64,000 nucleotides of DNA. Origin: Paenibacillus oceani. Lineage in GTDB: Bacteria; Bacillota; Bacilli; Paenibacillales; NBRC-103111. The notes under the pieces were generated by a model. It was not told the origin of the DNA. It saw only the letters and a program-made list of their open reading frames with translations, and did not search any database. The number at the start of each line of letters is the position of its first letter. Positions within the stretch are counted from its first letter, which is position 1. Where the stretch lies: NCBI RefSeq assembly GCF_014705615.1, contig NZ_JACXJA010000003.1, positions 248,001-312,000 on the forward strand, read 5' to 3'. Positions 44,450-53,466 of the stretch are shown in pieces. Both the position numbers and the translations under genes were made by a program.

Positions 44450-44851
44450 ATGGAATACTCGACTTTCGGAAGACACGTTGCTGTTGATACTTGGGGAGCT
44501 GACTTTGGCAAGCTGAACAATGCTGAGTGGCTTCAAGCGCAAATGGTAGAAGCTGCTGAGGTGTGCGGCGCAACCGTTTTGTCGGTTCAGTCCAAGCAGT
44601 TCGAGCCTCAAGGGGCAACCGTGCTGGTTTTGCTTTCAGAGAGCCACATCTCGATCCACACGTATCCTGAGAAAGGATTCGCGGCCCTCGATTGTTATAC
44701 GTGCGGGGAAACCGTCGATCCGCAGGCGGCTATCGACTATCTGGTTTCCGTACTGAAGCCTGAGCGCACTTATGCTAAGAAATTGATTCGCGGTCTCGGT
44801 GAGATGACAGTAGAATCCCCGGTCATGAATCAGGCAGCTTTGGTCAAATAA
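44450..44851 (+). CDS. speD: S-adenosylmethionine decarboxylase proenzyme, 133 aa
   Basis: This is the short bacterial SpeD type. The self-cleavage site is in LLSESHISIHTYPE: cutting between Glu64 and Ser65 makes the pyruvoyl group that decarboxylates SAM, giving the aminopropyl donor for spermidine. The CYTCGETVDP segment carries the active-site cysteine. ATG 44450 has AGGAAGGGGG nine bases upstream. A strong terminator follows, so speD is transcribed alone behind an unusually structured leader. Confidence 0.95.
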   Translation: MEYSTFGRHVAVDTWGADFGKLNNAEWLQAQMVEAAEVCGATVLSVQSKQFEPQGATVLVLLSESHISIHTYPEKGFAALDCYTCGETVDPQAAIDYLVSVLKPERTYAKKLIRGLGEMTVESPVMNQAALVK

Positions 44852-44893
44852 CGGAACGGTCAGTACCAACATTTATTGAATAGAGAACAGACG

Positions 44894-44926
44894 ATAACCA
44901 TGGGAAACCATGGTTATTTGTTTTTT
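44894..44926 (+). terminator. Terminator after speD
   Basis: ATAACCATGG-GAAA-CCATGGTTAT is a perfect ten-pair stem followed by TTGTTTTTT. Confidence 0.9.
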
Positions 44927-45091
44927 ACCGGGCCATTGTGCGGTTACCAGGTTCGTCATACGCCGGTAGATCACGCGCCGCGCCTCGGATGGTTAACGAA
45001 GGGGGAGACAACCAAAGCCAAGGGCAAACGGCGGATTCCGGGGATTTTTTTGAAGTTCGTCCCATACAATGGAACGGGAAGGATGGTGCGT

Positions 45092-45628
45092 ATGGGACGA
45101 AGAGCCGGATGGAGAAAGTTTGGGGTATGGGTCGTACTGTTTGTGCTGATCGTATGGCCGGTATACCGGATATACGGGTATTTCACGCAGCATGAAGCCT
45201 CTTACGATGCTTCGCTGCTGTTGTACCAGGTGTCCCAGTTTCAGGTGGAGCTGCTGAACAGCTCGTTGTCGGAGGCCGGCAAGGCTGGCACGACGAACGA
45301 ACTGGATTCGTTGCGGCTGACCGCTTTTTCGGCCGGTTATACGCACGAGCGGCTCGTGCTGGCGCTGGGGCAATCGAAGCTGACGAAACTCGCCTCGATC
45401 GAGCAGCTCGTTCAGTTCGTTACCCGCCTGCAGATCGGAGGAGACCGGGCGCTGAAGCAGGAGGAGCGGGATACGTTCAGCAAAGCGTCGCTCCTTGTAA
45501 AGCAAATCTACGAAGTGTACGGGAAGCTGCTGACTAGCGGCGGCAGAACGGTATCGTCACAAAACGACAAGCTGACGGGGCTCGACAAGGAATTGGAGGA
45601 GCTGCTCAGAAAACGTCTGCTGCGATAG
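45092..45628 (+). CDS. Membrane-anchored hypothetical protein upstream of hemA, 178 aa
   Basis: A basic N terminus (GRRAGWRKFG) and one hydrophobic helix (VWVVLFVLIVWPVYRIYGYF) anchor a soluble, mostly helical domain outside the membrane. In B. subtilis an uncharacterised membrane protein, YsxD, occupies the same place between ysxC and hemA, but I cannot confirm homology. ATG 45092 is preferred since GGAAGGATGG precedes it; the frame is open far upstream through the speD terminator, which is not credible as coding. Function unknown. Confidence 0.6.
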   Translation: MGRRAGWRKFGVWVVLFVLIVWPVYRIYGYFTQHEASYDASLLLYQVSQFQVELLNSSLSEAGKAGTTNELDSLRLTAFSAGYTHERLVLALGQSKLTKLASIEQLVQFVTRLQIGGDRALKQEERDTFSKASLLVKQIYEVYGKLLTSGGRTVSSQNDKLTGLDKELEELLRKRLLR

Positions 45629-45740
45629 GCGGACGACAGCCGTATACCGGAACGTTTTTCCGATAAGACTAGAGGAGAACGAAGTAAAACGGTGTCATCA
45701 TTTAGTCAAACTTTGCTCTTTTGCATTTGTCGAACTGTGA

Positions 45741-45761
45741 TATAATGAAGAATGATTCTAA
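45741..45761 (+). promoter_or_regulatory. hemA -10 region with a PerR-box-like sequence
   Basis: TATAAT at 45741-45746 is followed by GAAGAATGATTCTAA (45747-45761). Its complement, TTAGAATCATTCTTC, matches about 10 of 14 specified positions of the PerR box TTATAATNATTATAA. In B. subtilis the hemA operon is repressed by the peroxide sensor PerR, so a PerR or Fur-family site is plausible. The -35 is poor. Confidence 0.4.
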
Positions 45762-45786
45762 TGTGCCGGAAAGGCAGGTGAATGCG

Positions 45787-47208
45787 ATGCACATCATTGC
45801 GGTAGGTCTGAATTACCGGACGGCTCCCGTCGAGATCCGAGAACGGTTCGCTTTTGACGAACAATATCTTCCTATGGCCCTGCAGCAGTTAAAGGAAACG
45901 AAGAGCATACTGGAGTGCGTCATCGTAAGCACCTGCAACCGGACGGAAATCTATGCGGTCGTTGACCGTTTGTATATGTGCGGTCATTACGTGCGCAATT
46001 TTCTTGAGAAGTGGTTCCGCATTCCACGGGAGCGGATGAAGGATTATTTATATATTTACGAGGACAGGCAGGCAATCGAGCATCTGTTCCGGGTGACCAG
46101 CGGCCTCGATTCGATGGTGATCGGCGAGACCCAGATACTCGGGCAGGTGCGGGATGCGTTTCTGAAAGCCCAGGCGCAGAAAGCGACGGGAACGATGTTT
46201 AATACGCTGTTCAAGCAAGCCGTCACGATGGCTAAGCGGGCGCACTCCGAGACGTCGATCGGTGAGAATCCGGTTTCGGTCAGCTATGCGGCGGTTGAAC
46301 TCGGCAAGCGGATATTCGGCGATTTTCAGGGGAAGACGGTGCTTCTCGTAGGCGCCGGCAAGATGAGCGAGCTGACGCTGAAGCATCTGACCGCCGGAGG
46401 CGCCGAGAAAGTAGTCGTCGTGAACCGGACTTACGAGAAAGCGGTCGAGCTCGCCTCCAAGACGAACGGGACGGCCCGGCCGATCGAGAAGCTGCCGGAG
46501 GAGCTTGCGAAGGCGGACGTCGTCATCAGCTCCACGGGCGCAGCCGGATTCGTTCTGACCCGGGAGACGGTGCGTATGGCGATGAGCGCCAGAAAATCCC
46601 GGCCGTTGTTTATGATCGACATTGCCGTTCCGCGGGATATTGAGCCGGGCATTTCGGAATTGTCCAACGTGTATTTGTACGACATAGACGATTTGGAGTT
46701 TATTGTGGAGACGAACCTGAACGAACGCCGCAAGGAAGCGCTGAAGATCGAGGCTATGGTCGAGAAGGAGATCGAAGCGTTCGAACAGTGGTACAAGCTG
46801 CTCGGAGTGAGTCCGGTGATCCGGGCGCTTCAGGAAAAGTCGGTGGCGATTCACGAGGAGACGATGTCCAGCATGCTGAACAAGCTGCCGGGACTCGGCG
46901 AACGGGAGGTTGATGTAATCCGCAAGCTGACCAAAAGCATGCTGAACCAAATGATGCGCGACCCGATCATGCGCGTGAAAGAGCTGGCAGCCGAACGCCG
47001 CGGTGAGGAAGCGCTCGACATGTTCACCCATCTGTTCGCCCTGGAGCAGCGTCTGGCCGATGCCGCAAGCGCTGAAGAAGCCCGGAAGGCGGCAGTCAAA
47101 GCGGCAGCAGCCGAGCAGCAGAGCAAGGAAGCGATAGCCGGGCCGGACGATCGCGACCGGAAGCAGCGGATTGCGATAGCAGCCGGCGAACTGCTTGCCC
47201 ACTCGTAA
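45787..47208 (+). CDS. hemA: Glutamyl-tRNA reductase, 473 aa
   Basis: This is the first committed step of tetrapyrrole synthesis: glutamyl-tRNA(Glu) is reduced to glutamate-1-semialdehyde. Cys50 in VSTCNRTE is the nucleophile that takes the glutamyl group. The NADPH-binding domain has VLLVGAGKMSELTLKHL, and the C-terminal helical dimerisation domain follows. ATG 45787 is chosen to start at MHIIAVGLNYRTAPVEIRE, after GGCAGGTGA. The C-terminal 45 residues are alanine/lysine-rich and longer than usual. Confidence 0.96.
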   Translation: MHIIAVGLNYRTAPVEIRERFAFDEQYLPMALQQLKETKSILECVIVSTCNRTEIYAVVDRLYMCGHYVRNFLEKWFRIPRERMKDYLYIYEDRQAIEHLFRVTSGLDSMVIGETQILGQVRDAFLKAQAQKATGTMFNTLFKQAVTMAKRAHSETSIGENPVSVSYAAVELGKRIFGDFQGKTVLLVGAGKMSELTLKHLTAGGAEKVVVVNRTYEKAVELASKTNGTARPIEKLPEELAKADVVISSTGAAGFVLTRETVRMAMSARKSRPLFMIDIAVPRDIEPGISELSNVYLYDIDDLEFIVETNLNERRKEALKIEAMVEKEIEAFEQWYKLLGVSPVIRALQEKSVAIHEETMSSMLNKLPGLGEREVDVIRKLTKSMLNQMMRDPIMRVKELAAERRGEEALDMFTHLFALEQRLADAASAEEARKAAVKAAAAEQQSKEAIAGPDDRDRKQRIAIAAGELLAHS

Positions 47209-47220
47209 GAGGGTCATCCG

Positions 47221-48054
47221 ATGCCGGGAAGCACATGGTTTTACGACGCGATTTTGTATATATACGCCCTGAGCCTGCTGTTTTCTTTCTCCGATATGGC
47301 AACCAAAAACCGGAGTGCAAAGCGGATGGGAACAGGGCTGCTTGCTTTTGTATGGCTGCTGCAAACCGTATTTATCGCCTCCCGGATGTACGAGCACCAG
47401 TACGTGCCGGTGATGACGATGTTCGAGGCCTTATTTTTTTATTGCTGGGTGCTGGTCACCATATCCATAATGATGAACTTTTTTCTGAAGCGGCTGGATT
47501 TGCTCGTCTTTTTAGTTAATGTGGCCGCTTTTGCTATACTGGCGATTAACATATTCAGCGATCCTTCGGTCACGCCGATCAGTCAGCAATGGGAGGCGAG
47601 GGACGAGCTGGTATTTATCCATATTACGCTCGCGATCGCCAGTTACGCGGCATTCATGATCGCTGCGCTGCTCTCGGGTATGTATCTGTTCATGCACCGG
47701 CAGTTAAAAGGAAAACGCTGGTCTGCGGTCATGACCCGCTTTCCGAGTCTGGACCGGATCGAAGGTTATACCTACCGGGCGGTGCTGATCGGAGTTCCGC
47801 TGCTGATCGCCTCGGTCGCGCTAGGTATCGCCAAGATCGTGCTCGACGGGGATACCCGTCTCCTGGCCGATGCGAAAGTGCTCAGCTCGTTGTTCAGCAT
47901 TGCGGTGTATGCGTTTTATTTGCTCCAGCGGGTAACGGCCAACCAGACCGGGCCTATGCTGGCGTTTTGGAATCTCGCTGCTTTTACCGCGGCAGTGATT
48001 AACTTTCTCGTGTTTAATATGTATTCCGGGTTTCATCACTGGATATGGATGTGA
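47221..48054 (+). CDS. hemX: HemX/CcsA-like cytochrome c assembly family membrane protein, 277 aa
   Basis: Eight membrane helices, FIHITLAIASYAAFMIAALLS with its conserved histidine, and the C-terminal FHHWIWM match HemX, a CcsA-type protein. B. subtilis HemX lowers the amount of glutamyl-tRNA reductase. Its place directly after hemA (12-base gap) and before met8 is conserved. ATG 47221 follows GAGGGTCATCCG. Confidence 0.9.
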   Translation: MPGSTWFYDAILYIYALSLLFSFSDMATKNRSAKRMGTGLLAFVWLLQTVFIASRMYEHQYVPVMTMFEALFFYCWVLVTISIMMNFFLKRLDLLVFLVNVAAFAILAINIFSDPSVTPISQQWEARDELVFIHITLAIASYAAFMIAALLSGMYLFMHRQLKGKRWSAVMTRFPSLDRIEGYTYRAVLIGVPLLIASVALGIAKIVLDGDTRLLADAKVLSSLFSIAVYAFYLLQRVTANQTGPMLAFWNLAAFTAAVINFLVFNMYSGFHHWIWM

Positions 48055-48060
48055 AACGAT

Positions 48061-48696
48061 ATGCGAACGTTCTACCCGATCGTGGCCGATCTTGCGGGCA
48101 AGCGCTGCCTCGTCGTCGGAGGCGGACGGGTGGCGGAACGTAAAGTCGGCGGCCTGCTGGAAGCTTCAGCGGCCGTTGCCGTCGTTAGTCCACTAATTTC
48201 GGATATGATCGCAGCCTGGGAAGCCGAAGGACGGGTGACGGTCGTCCGCCGGGAGTATACAGAGGGCGATGCGGCGGGAGCTTCGCTTGTATTTGCCGCA
48301 ACCGACAAAAGGGAAGTCAACGAGCGAGTGTATGCGGAGGCGGTTGCGCGGGCGCTTCCGGTGAATGTGGCGGACCGGCCGGACTTGTGCACGTTCGTCG
48401 TCCCGGCTGTGATTCGAAGCGGACCGCTTCTCGTGACCGTCTCGACGTCCGGGACGAGTCCGATGGCTTCCGCACGTATTCGGGACCGGATTGAGGAATC
48501 GCTTGGCGAGGGGCTCGACCGGTTTCTTGAATTTACGGCGGAATACCGGCTGTCCGTGCACAACAAGGTAAGCGACCCGGGCTTGCGGAGAAAGCTGCTG
48601 GCGGAGCTGTTCAGCGACGAAGCGCTGGATGCGGTCAAGGCGGGAGACTGGGGGTCGTTCCGCAGCCGGATGCTGGCCCAATTAAACGAAGCTTAA
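48061..48696 (+). CDS. Precorrin-2 dehydrogenase/sirohydrochlorin ferrochelatase (Met8/CysG-N type), 211 aa
   Basis: The N-terminal Rossmann motif CLVVGGGRVAERKV, the TDKREVNERVYAEA helix and RSGPLLVTVSTSGTSP are characteristic of Met8p/CysG N-terminal domains. These oxidise precorrin-2 and may insert iron to give siroheme. The gene begins six bases after hemX. With the CobA domain two genes on, this gives the cell the branch from uroporphyrinogen III to siroheme within the heme operon. Confidence 0.9.
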   Translation: MRTFYPIVADLAGKRCLVVGGGRVAERKVGGLLEASAAVAVVSPLISDMIAAWEAEGRVTVVRREYTEGDAAGASLVFAATDKREVNERVYAEAVARALPVNVADRPDLCTFVVPAVIRSGPLLVTVSTSGTSPMASARIRDRIEESLGEGLDRFLEFTAEYRLSVHNKVSDPGLRRKLLAELFSDEALDAVKAGDWGSFRSRMLAQLNEA

Positions 48697-48775
48697 CTAC
48701 CCTTGCAGGGGAACAAGACAGGCTTCGAGCGGCAGCCATTCGCTCCGCTCGGACTTTAGCGGAAAGGATGATCAG

Positions 48776-49723
48776 ATGCGTACGGTAAAGGTAGGCACGC
48801 GCCAAAGCGCGCTCGCTTTAACCCAGACGGGTCAAGTTATCGAGCAACTGCAGCAAGCAAGCGACAAATACGGAATCGAATGCCGGTTTGAACTGAAAAA
48901 AATCGTGACCCGGGGCGATCAAATTTTGGACGTCACCTTGTCCAAAGTAGGCGGCAAAGGGTTGTTCGTCAAGGAAATCGAACAGGCGCTGCTGGACGGG
49001 GAGATCGACATGGCCGTTCACAGCATGAAGGACATGCCCTGGGAGCGCCAGCCGGGCCTTGCGATCGGCGCCACGCCGAAGCGCGTTGACCCGCGGGACT
49101 GTCTGGTCACGCGCGGCGGCATACCGCTGGCTGAGCTGCCTCAGGGAGCGCGCGTCGGCACAAGCAGCCTGCGCCGTTCCTCGCAGCTGCTGGCGTACCG
49201 GCCAGATCTGTCGGTCGAATGGATCCGCGGCAATATCGATTCGAGAATCCGCAAGCTGGAGACGGAAGGCTTCGACGCGGTCGTCCTGGCGGCGGCCGGG
49301 CTGCACCGGATGGGCTGGGAGGAGCGAATCTCCGATTATGTCTCTCCCGATATTTGTATTCCGGCGGTCGCCCAAGGCGCTTTAGGCATTGAATGCCGCT
49401 CGGACGATCCGTTCATACTCGACTTGCTAGGGCGAATCAATGACGGGCACAGCGAACTCGCCGTGAAGGCCGAACGCCAGCTGCTGGGACGGTTGAACGG
49501 CGGCTGTCAGATTCCGATCGGAGCGTATGCGGTAATTCGTCAAGAAGGCGGGTCCGGCTCTGCGGTAACGCTCGAGATGACGGCTGTCGTCGGTTCGCCG
49601 GACGGTCGTCTGCTGCTCAAGGAATGGGGACAAGGAACCGACCCGATAGCGCTCGGCAATGCGCTGGCGGACCGGCTGCTGGAGCAGGGAGCGGATCGGA
49701 TCATAGCAGAGCTGAGGGGATGA
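48776..49723 (+). CDS. hemC: Porphobilinogen deaminase (hydroxymethylbilane synthase), 315 aa
   Basis: HemC polymerises four porphobilinogens. The dipyrromethane cofactor cysteine is in LLGRLNGGCQIPIG. VGTRQSALAL at the N terminus and AVHSMKDMPW with the catalytic aspartate region are present. ATG 48776 follows AAAGGATGATC. A 79-base gap with a CGAGCGG/CCGCTCG hairpin (48726-48751) separates it from the Met8-like gene. Confidence 0.95.
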   Translation: MRTVKVGTRQSALALTQTGQVIEQLQQASDKYGIECRFELKKIVTRGDQILDVTLSKVGGKGLFVKEIEQALLDGEIDMAVHSMKDMPWERQPGLAIGATPKRVDPRDCLVTRGGIPLAELPQGARVGTSSLRRSSQLLAYRPDLSVEWIRGNIDSRIRKLETEGFDAVVLAAAGLHRMGWEERISDYVSPDICIPAVAQGALGIECRSDDPFILDLLGRINDGHSELAVKAERQLLGRLNGGCQIPIGAYAVIRQEGGSGSAVTLEMTAVVGSPDGRLLLKEWGQGTDPIALGNALADRLLEQGADRIIAELRG

Positions 49724-49730
49724 GGGGACG

Positions 49731-51329
49731 TTGAAGCAGGAGCAGGGGAAAGTGTATCTCGTCGGGGCGGGCCCCGGCGATCCGAAGCTGATCACGGTGA
49801 GGGGACTGGAAGCGATCCAGCGGGCGGATGCCGTCGTATACGACCGGCTCGCCAACCCGAGGCTGCTTCAGCATATGAAACCGGGTGCGGACCCCATATT
49901 TGTTGGCAAGCTGCCGGATAAACATATGATCAAACAGGAAGAAATCAACCGGATGCTCGTCGATCTGGCGCTTCAGGGGAAGACGGTTACGAGGCTGAAG
50001 GGCGGCGATCCAAGCGTATTCGGGCGCGTCGGCGAAGAGGCGGAACTGCTAGCCGAGCACGGGATCGACTTCGAGATCGTGCCGGGTATTACTTCGGCGA
50101 TTGCCGTGCCCGCTTATGCGGGCATCCCGGTGACGCATCGGGACTTTACTTCTTCCTTCTCCGTCGTAACGGGCCATGAATATCCGAACAAAACGTATTC
50201 CAGCGTCAATTGGGAAAATTTGGCCAACGCGTCGGGAACGATCGTTTTTCTGATGGGCGTCGCCAATATGGATACGATTTGTCAGCAATTGATGGTATAC
50301 GGCCGCAATCCCGATACGCCGGCCGCGGTGATCCGCATGGGGACCTGGATGGAGCAGCGAACGGTCACAGGAACGCTGGATACGCTGCCCGGGCTCGTGA
50401 AAGAAGCCGGACTGACGTCCCCGGCGATTATTATCGTAGGCGATGTCGTCAAGCTGCGGGCCAAGCTGGCCTGGTTCGAGAAGCGGCCGCTGTTCGGCAA
50501 AAGGGTGCTCGTCACCCGGGCCAGAGAACAGGCGAGCGAGCTCGTCCGGCAAATCGAGGAGAAGGGCGGGGAAGCGATCGAATTTCCCGTCATCCGGATC
50601 AGGCGGCCGGAGGGCGAAGCGGCGGCAAGGACGCTGGACGAGGCGATCCGCAGGCTCGAGGATTACGATTGGGTGTTGTTCACGAGCGTGAATGGAGTCG
50701 ATTATACGTTCGAGCGGATGGCCGAGCTGCGGATGGATGTCCGTACGATGCATCGTGCCAAAATCGCCGCCGTCGGCCCGAAAACGCAGGAAGCGCTGCT
50801 AAACCGGGGCCTTGTGGCCGATCTGGTGCCAAGCGGCAGCTTCCAGGCCGAGTCGATGCTGGAGCTGCTGCTCCAGTTCGTCAAACCCGGCGAGCACGTC
50901 TTCCTGCCCAAAAGCGATCTGTCCCGTCCGGTGCTGGCTGAGGGGCTTCGGCGCTTCGGAGCCCGGGTGACGGAAGCGAACGTATATGAAAACGTACTGT
51001 CGCTCGAAGGCGGAGACCTGGCTCTCGGGATGCTCCGGGCGGGAGCAATACATGCCGTCACCTTCACGAGCTCCTCCACCGTTACCAATGTTCTGGAGGC
51101 GCTTGGCAAGCTGGGGGAAGCCGACCCGGTCGGGCTGCTGAACCGGATCGAGCTGTATTCCATCGGACCGGTTACGGCCGAGACCGCAGCCAAAGCCGGA
51201 CTGCATATCCACGCCACCGCAGAGCAATCGACCGTCGCTTCGCTGGTCGAGGCGATCGTTCACAAGGGCAGCCAGGTCGGCTCCCCCGCAGACGAAAACA
51301 CCGTCCCCGAACAACTTGGAAAGGAATGA
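49731..51329 (+). CDS. hemD: Fused uroporphyrinogen-III C-methyltransferase/uroporphyrinogen-III synthase, 532 aa
   Basis: Residues 1-245 are a complete SUMT (CobA) domain: VYLVGAGPGDPKLIT, RLKGGDPSVFGR and the PGITSAIAVPAYAGIPVTHR motif. Residues about 255-515 are HemD (VLVTRAREQASELVRQIEE; DWVLFTSVNGVDY; VTFTSSSTVTNVLE). One protein thus closes the ring and can methylate it to precorrin-2, diverting flux to siroheme or B12. The TTG start is supported by GAGGGGACG; the gap to hemC is seven bases. Such fusions are known in Firmicutes. Confidence 0.95.
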   Translation: MKQEQGKVYLVGAGPGDPKLITVRGLEAIQRADAVVYDRLANPRLLQHMKPGADPIFVGKLPDKHMIKQEEINRMLVDLALQGKTVTRLKGGDPSVFGRVGEEAELLAEHGIDFEIVPGITSAIAVPAYAGIPVTHRDFTSSFSVVTGHEYPNKTYSSVNWENLANASGTIVFLMGVANMDTICQQLMVYGRNPDTPAAVIRMGTWMEQRTVTGTLDTLPGLVKEAGLTSPAIIIVGDVVKLRAKLAWFEKRPLFGKRVLVTRAREQASELVRQIEEKGGEAIEFPVIRIRRPEGEAAARTLDEAIRRLEDYDWVLFTSVNGVDYTFERMAELRMDVRTMHRAKIAAVGPKTQEALLNRGLVADLVPSGSFQAESMLELLLQFVKPGEHVFLPKSDLSRPVLAEGLRRFGARVTEANVYENVLSLEGGDLALGMLRAGAIHAVTFTSSSTVTNVLEALGKLGEADPVGLLNRIELYSIGPVTAETAAKAGLHIHATAEQSTVASLVEAIVHKGSQVGSPADENTVPEQLGKE

Positions 51330-51335
51330 ACCTCC

Positions 51336-52331
51336 ATGAGTTTTCCGATTACACGCAACCGCAGACTGCGCACGTCGGCGGCACTGCGCAGCATAGTAAG
51401 AGAGACGCGGCTGACCGCGCATGACCTCATCTATCCGATATTCGTAACCGAAGGGTCCGGCGTACGGGAAGAAATCGTCTCGATGCCGGGCGTCTACCAT
51501 CTGTCGATCGATCTGCTTGAGGCGGAAATCCGCGAAGTGGCCGAACTCGGCATTCAAGCGGTGCTGCTGTTCGGCGTGCCGGATCATAAAGATGAGGTCG
51601 GCTCGGAAGCGTACGGCAACAATTCGATCGTGCAGCGGGCTACCCGCAAAATCAAAGAATGGCAGCCGGATCTGCTCGTTGTAGCGGATACTTGCTTGTG
51701 CCAGTTCACGAGCCACGGCCATTGCGGCATCGTCCGCCAAGACGAGAGCACGGGACGCGCTGACGTCGACAACGACGCTTCGCTCGCTCTGCTCGTCAAG
51801 ACCGCCGTCTCCCAGGCACAGGCCGGAGCGGATATTATCGCTCCTTCCAATATGATGGACGGTTTCGTGCAGGCGATTCGTACCGGTCTCGACGATGCGG
51901 GATTCGAACATGTGCCGATCATGTCGTATTCGGTTAAGTACGCTTCGGCGTTTTACGGCCCGTTCCGCGATGCAGCCCACTCGGCCCCGCAGTTCGGCGA
52001 CCGCAAGACGTATCAGATGGACCCGGCCAACGTCCGGGAAGCGCTGCGCGAGGCGGAGAGCGATGTCGTCGAAGGCGCGGACATGCTGATGGTGAAGCCG
52101 GCACTCGCGTATATGGACGTGATCCGTCTGCTGAAGGAGCAGTTCGACCTGCCGGTCGTCGCCTACAACGTAAGCGCCGAATATTCGATGGTGAAAGCGG
52201 CCGCGAGGCAAGGCTGGCTCGACGAGAAAGCGATCGTGCTGGAAACGCTGCTCGGGATGAAGCGCGCCGGCGCGGACATCATCATCACCTATTTCGCCAA
52301 GGACGCTGCGCGCTGGCTGCAGGAGCGGTAA
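51336..52331 (+). CDS. hemB: Delta-aminolevulinic acid dehydratase (porphobilinogen synthase), 331 aa
   Basis: HemB joins two ALA molecules. The zinc-binding cysteines lie in [14 protein letters not shown], the two active-site lysines in [12 protein letters not shown] and [11 protein letters not shown]. Length is typical. It starts six bases after the cobA-hemD stop and ends the first heme block with a strong terminator. Confidence 0.96.
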   Translation: MSFPITRNRRLRTSAALRSIVRETRLTAHDLIYPIFVTEGSGVREEIVSMPGVYHLSIDLLEAEIREVAELGIQAVLLFGVPDHKDEVGSEAYGNNSIVQRATRKIKEWQPDLLVVADTCLCQFTSHGHCGIVRQDESTGRADVDNDASLALLVKTAVSQAQAGADIIAPSNMMDGFVQAIRTGLDDAGFEHVPIMSYSVKYASAFYGPFRDAAHSAPQFGDRKTYQMDPANVREALREAESDVVEGADMLMVKPALAYMDVIRLLKEQFDLPVVAYNVSAEYSMVKAAARQGWLDEKAIVLETLLGMKRAGADIIITYFAKDAARWLQER

Positions 52332-52383
52332 GAGCGCGTCATCCATGACGACGACCGCTTCATAGGATAGATTTTGAGCAAAG

Positions 52384-52424
52384 CCCGGAAGTTCCGATTG
52401 CGGAACTTTCGGGTTTTTGTTTTA
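52384..52424 (+). terminator. Terminator of the hemA-hemB block
   Basis: CCCGGAAGTTCCG-ATTG-CGGAACTTTCGGG forms a 13-pair stem with one G-T pair, followed by TTTTTGTTTT. Confidence 0.85.
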
Positions 52425-52735
52425 CGCCCGTCTGTTTAATTTCATTAAAGCGCTAACCGAACCGAGACATTCTGAACCAAGGAATGCTACCTCTTACGCG
52501 GGGTCATGCATCGTCGTGGCACAGGCTTCGTTTAGAAACTTTTCTTATAAGCATAGTTTAAGTAAGAATAGCTAAGCTCCGCACCGGACTCAGCGTAACG
52601 ATTCCCTTGCCAGCTTGAGTAAAGAGTTATTTGGCGAAGGGGGTGTCTTTTTCCAACTGCTAAGAGAAACTTGGTGCAGGACGATCAGGGTGGAAGATGG
52701 TTTTGCGCAGGCCTCTGCTCCCGGGCAGGATTCAG

Positions 52736-52940
52736 CCGCATAGGAGCGGTTCGTACCCTTTATTTTGTCTAAAAACAGCCTGAGTAGGAAAATAAGAGCG
52801 GTTTGAGCCTCCTAATCTCCGCGAAAATGGGGGGAACCCAACCAGATGGTAGAAATAAGGGGTGCAAATCGCCTTTATTCGGCTTCGTTTTCCTATTAGG
52901 CCGAAGATAGAGGCTGCCAAAGACTCTTAATTCTTTTAAA
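52736..52940 (+). repeat. Dispersed spaced-hairpin repeat, copy C
   Basis: Units start at 52739, 52789, 52853 and 52917, the same 50/64/64 spacing as copy B, with shared words ATAGGAGCGGTTCGTACC, AATAAGAGCGGTTTGA, GCGAAAATGG, AAGGGGTGCAAATCGCC and CCAAAGACTCTTA. No coding frame with a ribosome binding site covers it. It lies in a 1.2-kb gene-free gap between hemB and the stress-protein gene. Confidence 0.75.
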
Positions 52941-53160
52941 GCCGGCGCGAATACATTTTCCGCTACCGCCGAACACCCGCTGTTTCTAAAAAGCTGCCGC
53001 TTACACAAGGTTATCCGCCCTCGGAAGGCTCCGTCTATAAAAGTTGAACTAATGAAAGATGAAGTCCATTACGTTGCGAAAAAAATGGCTTGAAGCTTCA
53101 GACATCTTGTTTGGAGTGTCTCGGTTTGGATTGGCCTTCGGACTGTTGACAATGGGAGCC

Positions 53161-53315
53161 TATCCTTCCGAAGCAGCTTTCTAAACGAAAGCTCTTAGCT
53201 TATCCTTCCGAAGCAGCTTTCTAACGAAAGCTCTTAGCCTATCCTTCCGAAGCAGCTTTCTAACGAAAGCTCTTAGCCTATCCTTCCGAAGCAGCTTTCT
53301 AACGAAAGCTCTTAG
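53161..53315 (+). repeat. Four tandem 39-40-bp hairpin repeats
   Basis: Units start at 53161, 53201, 53240 and 53279. Each reads TATCCTTCCGAAGCAGCTTT followed by CTAACGAAAGCTCTTAGC; the first has one extra A. AGCTTTC-TAAC-GAAAGCT folds into a hairpin in each. There are no spacers, so it is not a CRISPR array. The lonB leader repeats share CTTNCGAAG and the hairpin. Confidence 0.9.
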
Positions 53316-53466
53316 CTTTCAAGCTAATTTCTTTTCTCCACTACATTGGGTTTTACCATCGTAGATCTTTAGTTCAACTTATATAGAAACGTTTCTTTGA
53401 ATATAAAAGTATACGTTTTTCACGTTTTACGTTCACGGTTCGGGCTCGTCGCATGATCATCCATCC

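Noticed and set aside
45092-45628. Longer start at 44876 for the membrane protein before hemA
   Set aside because: The extension would translate the speD terminator hairpin, lacks a ribosome binding site and places 70 polar residues before the membrane anchor.
50799-52346. 515-codon open frame antisense to cobA-hemD and hemB
   Set aside because: Same reason: the sense strand carries complete catalytic motifs, the antisense product has none.
53161-53315. CRISPR-like direct repeats
   Set aside because: Units follow one another without spacers, each is a hairpin, and no cas gene is present.
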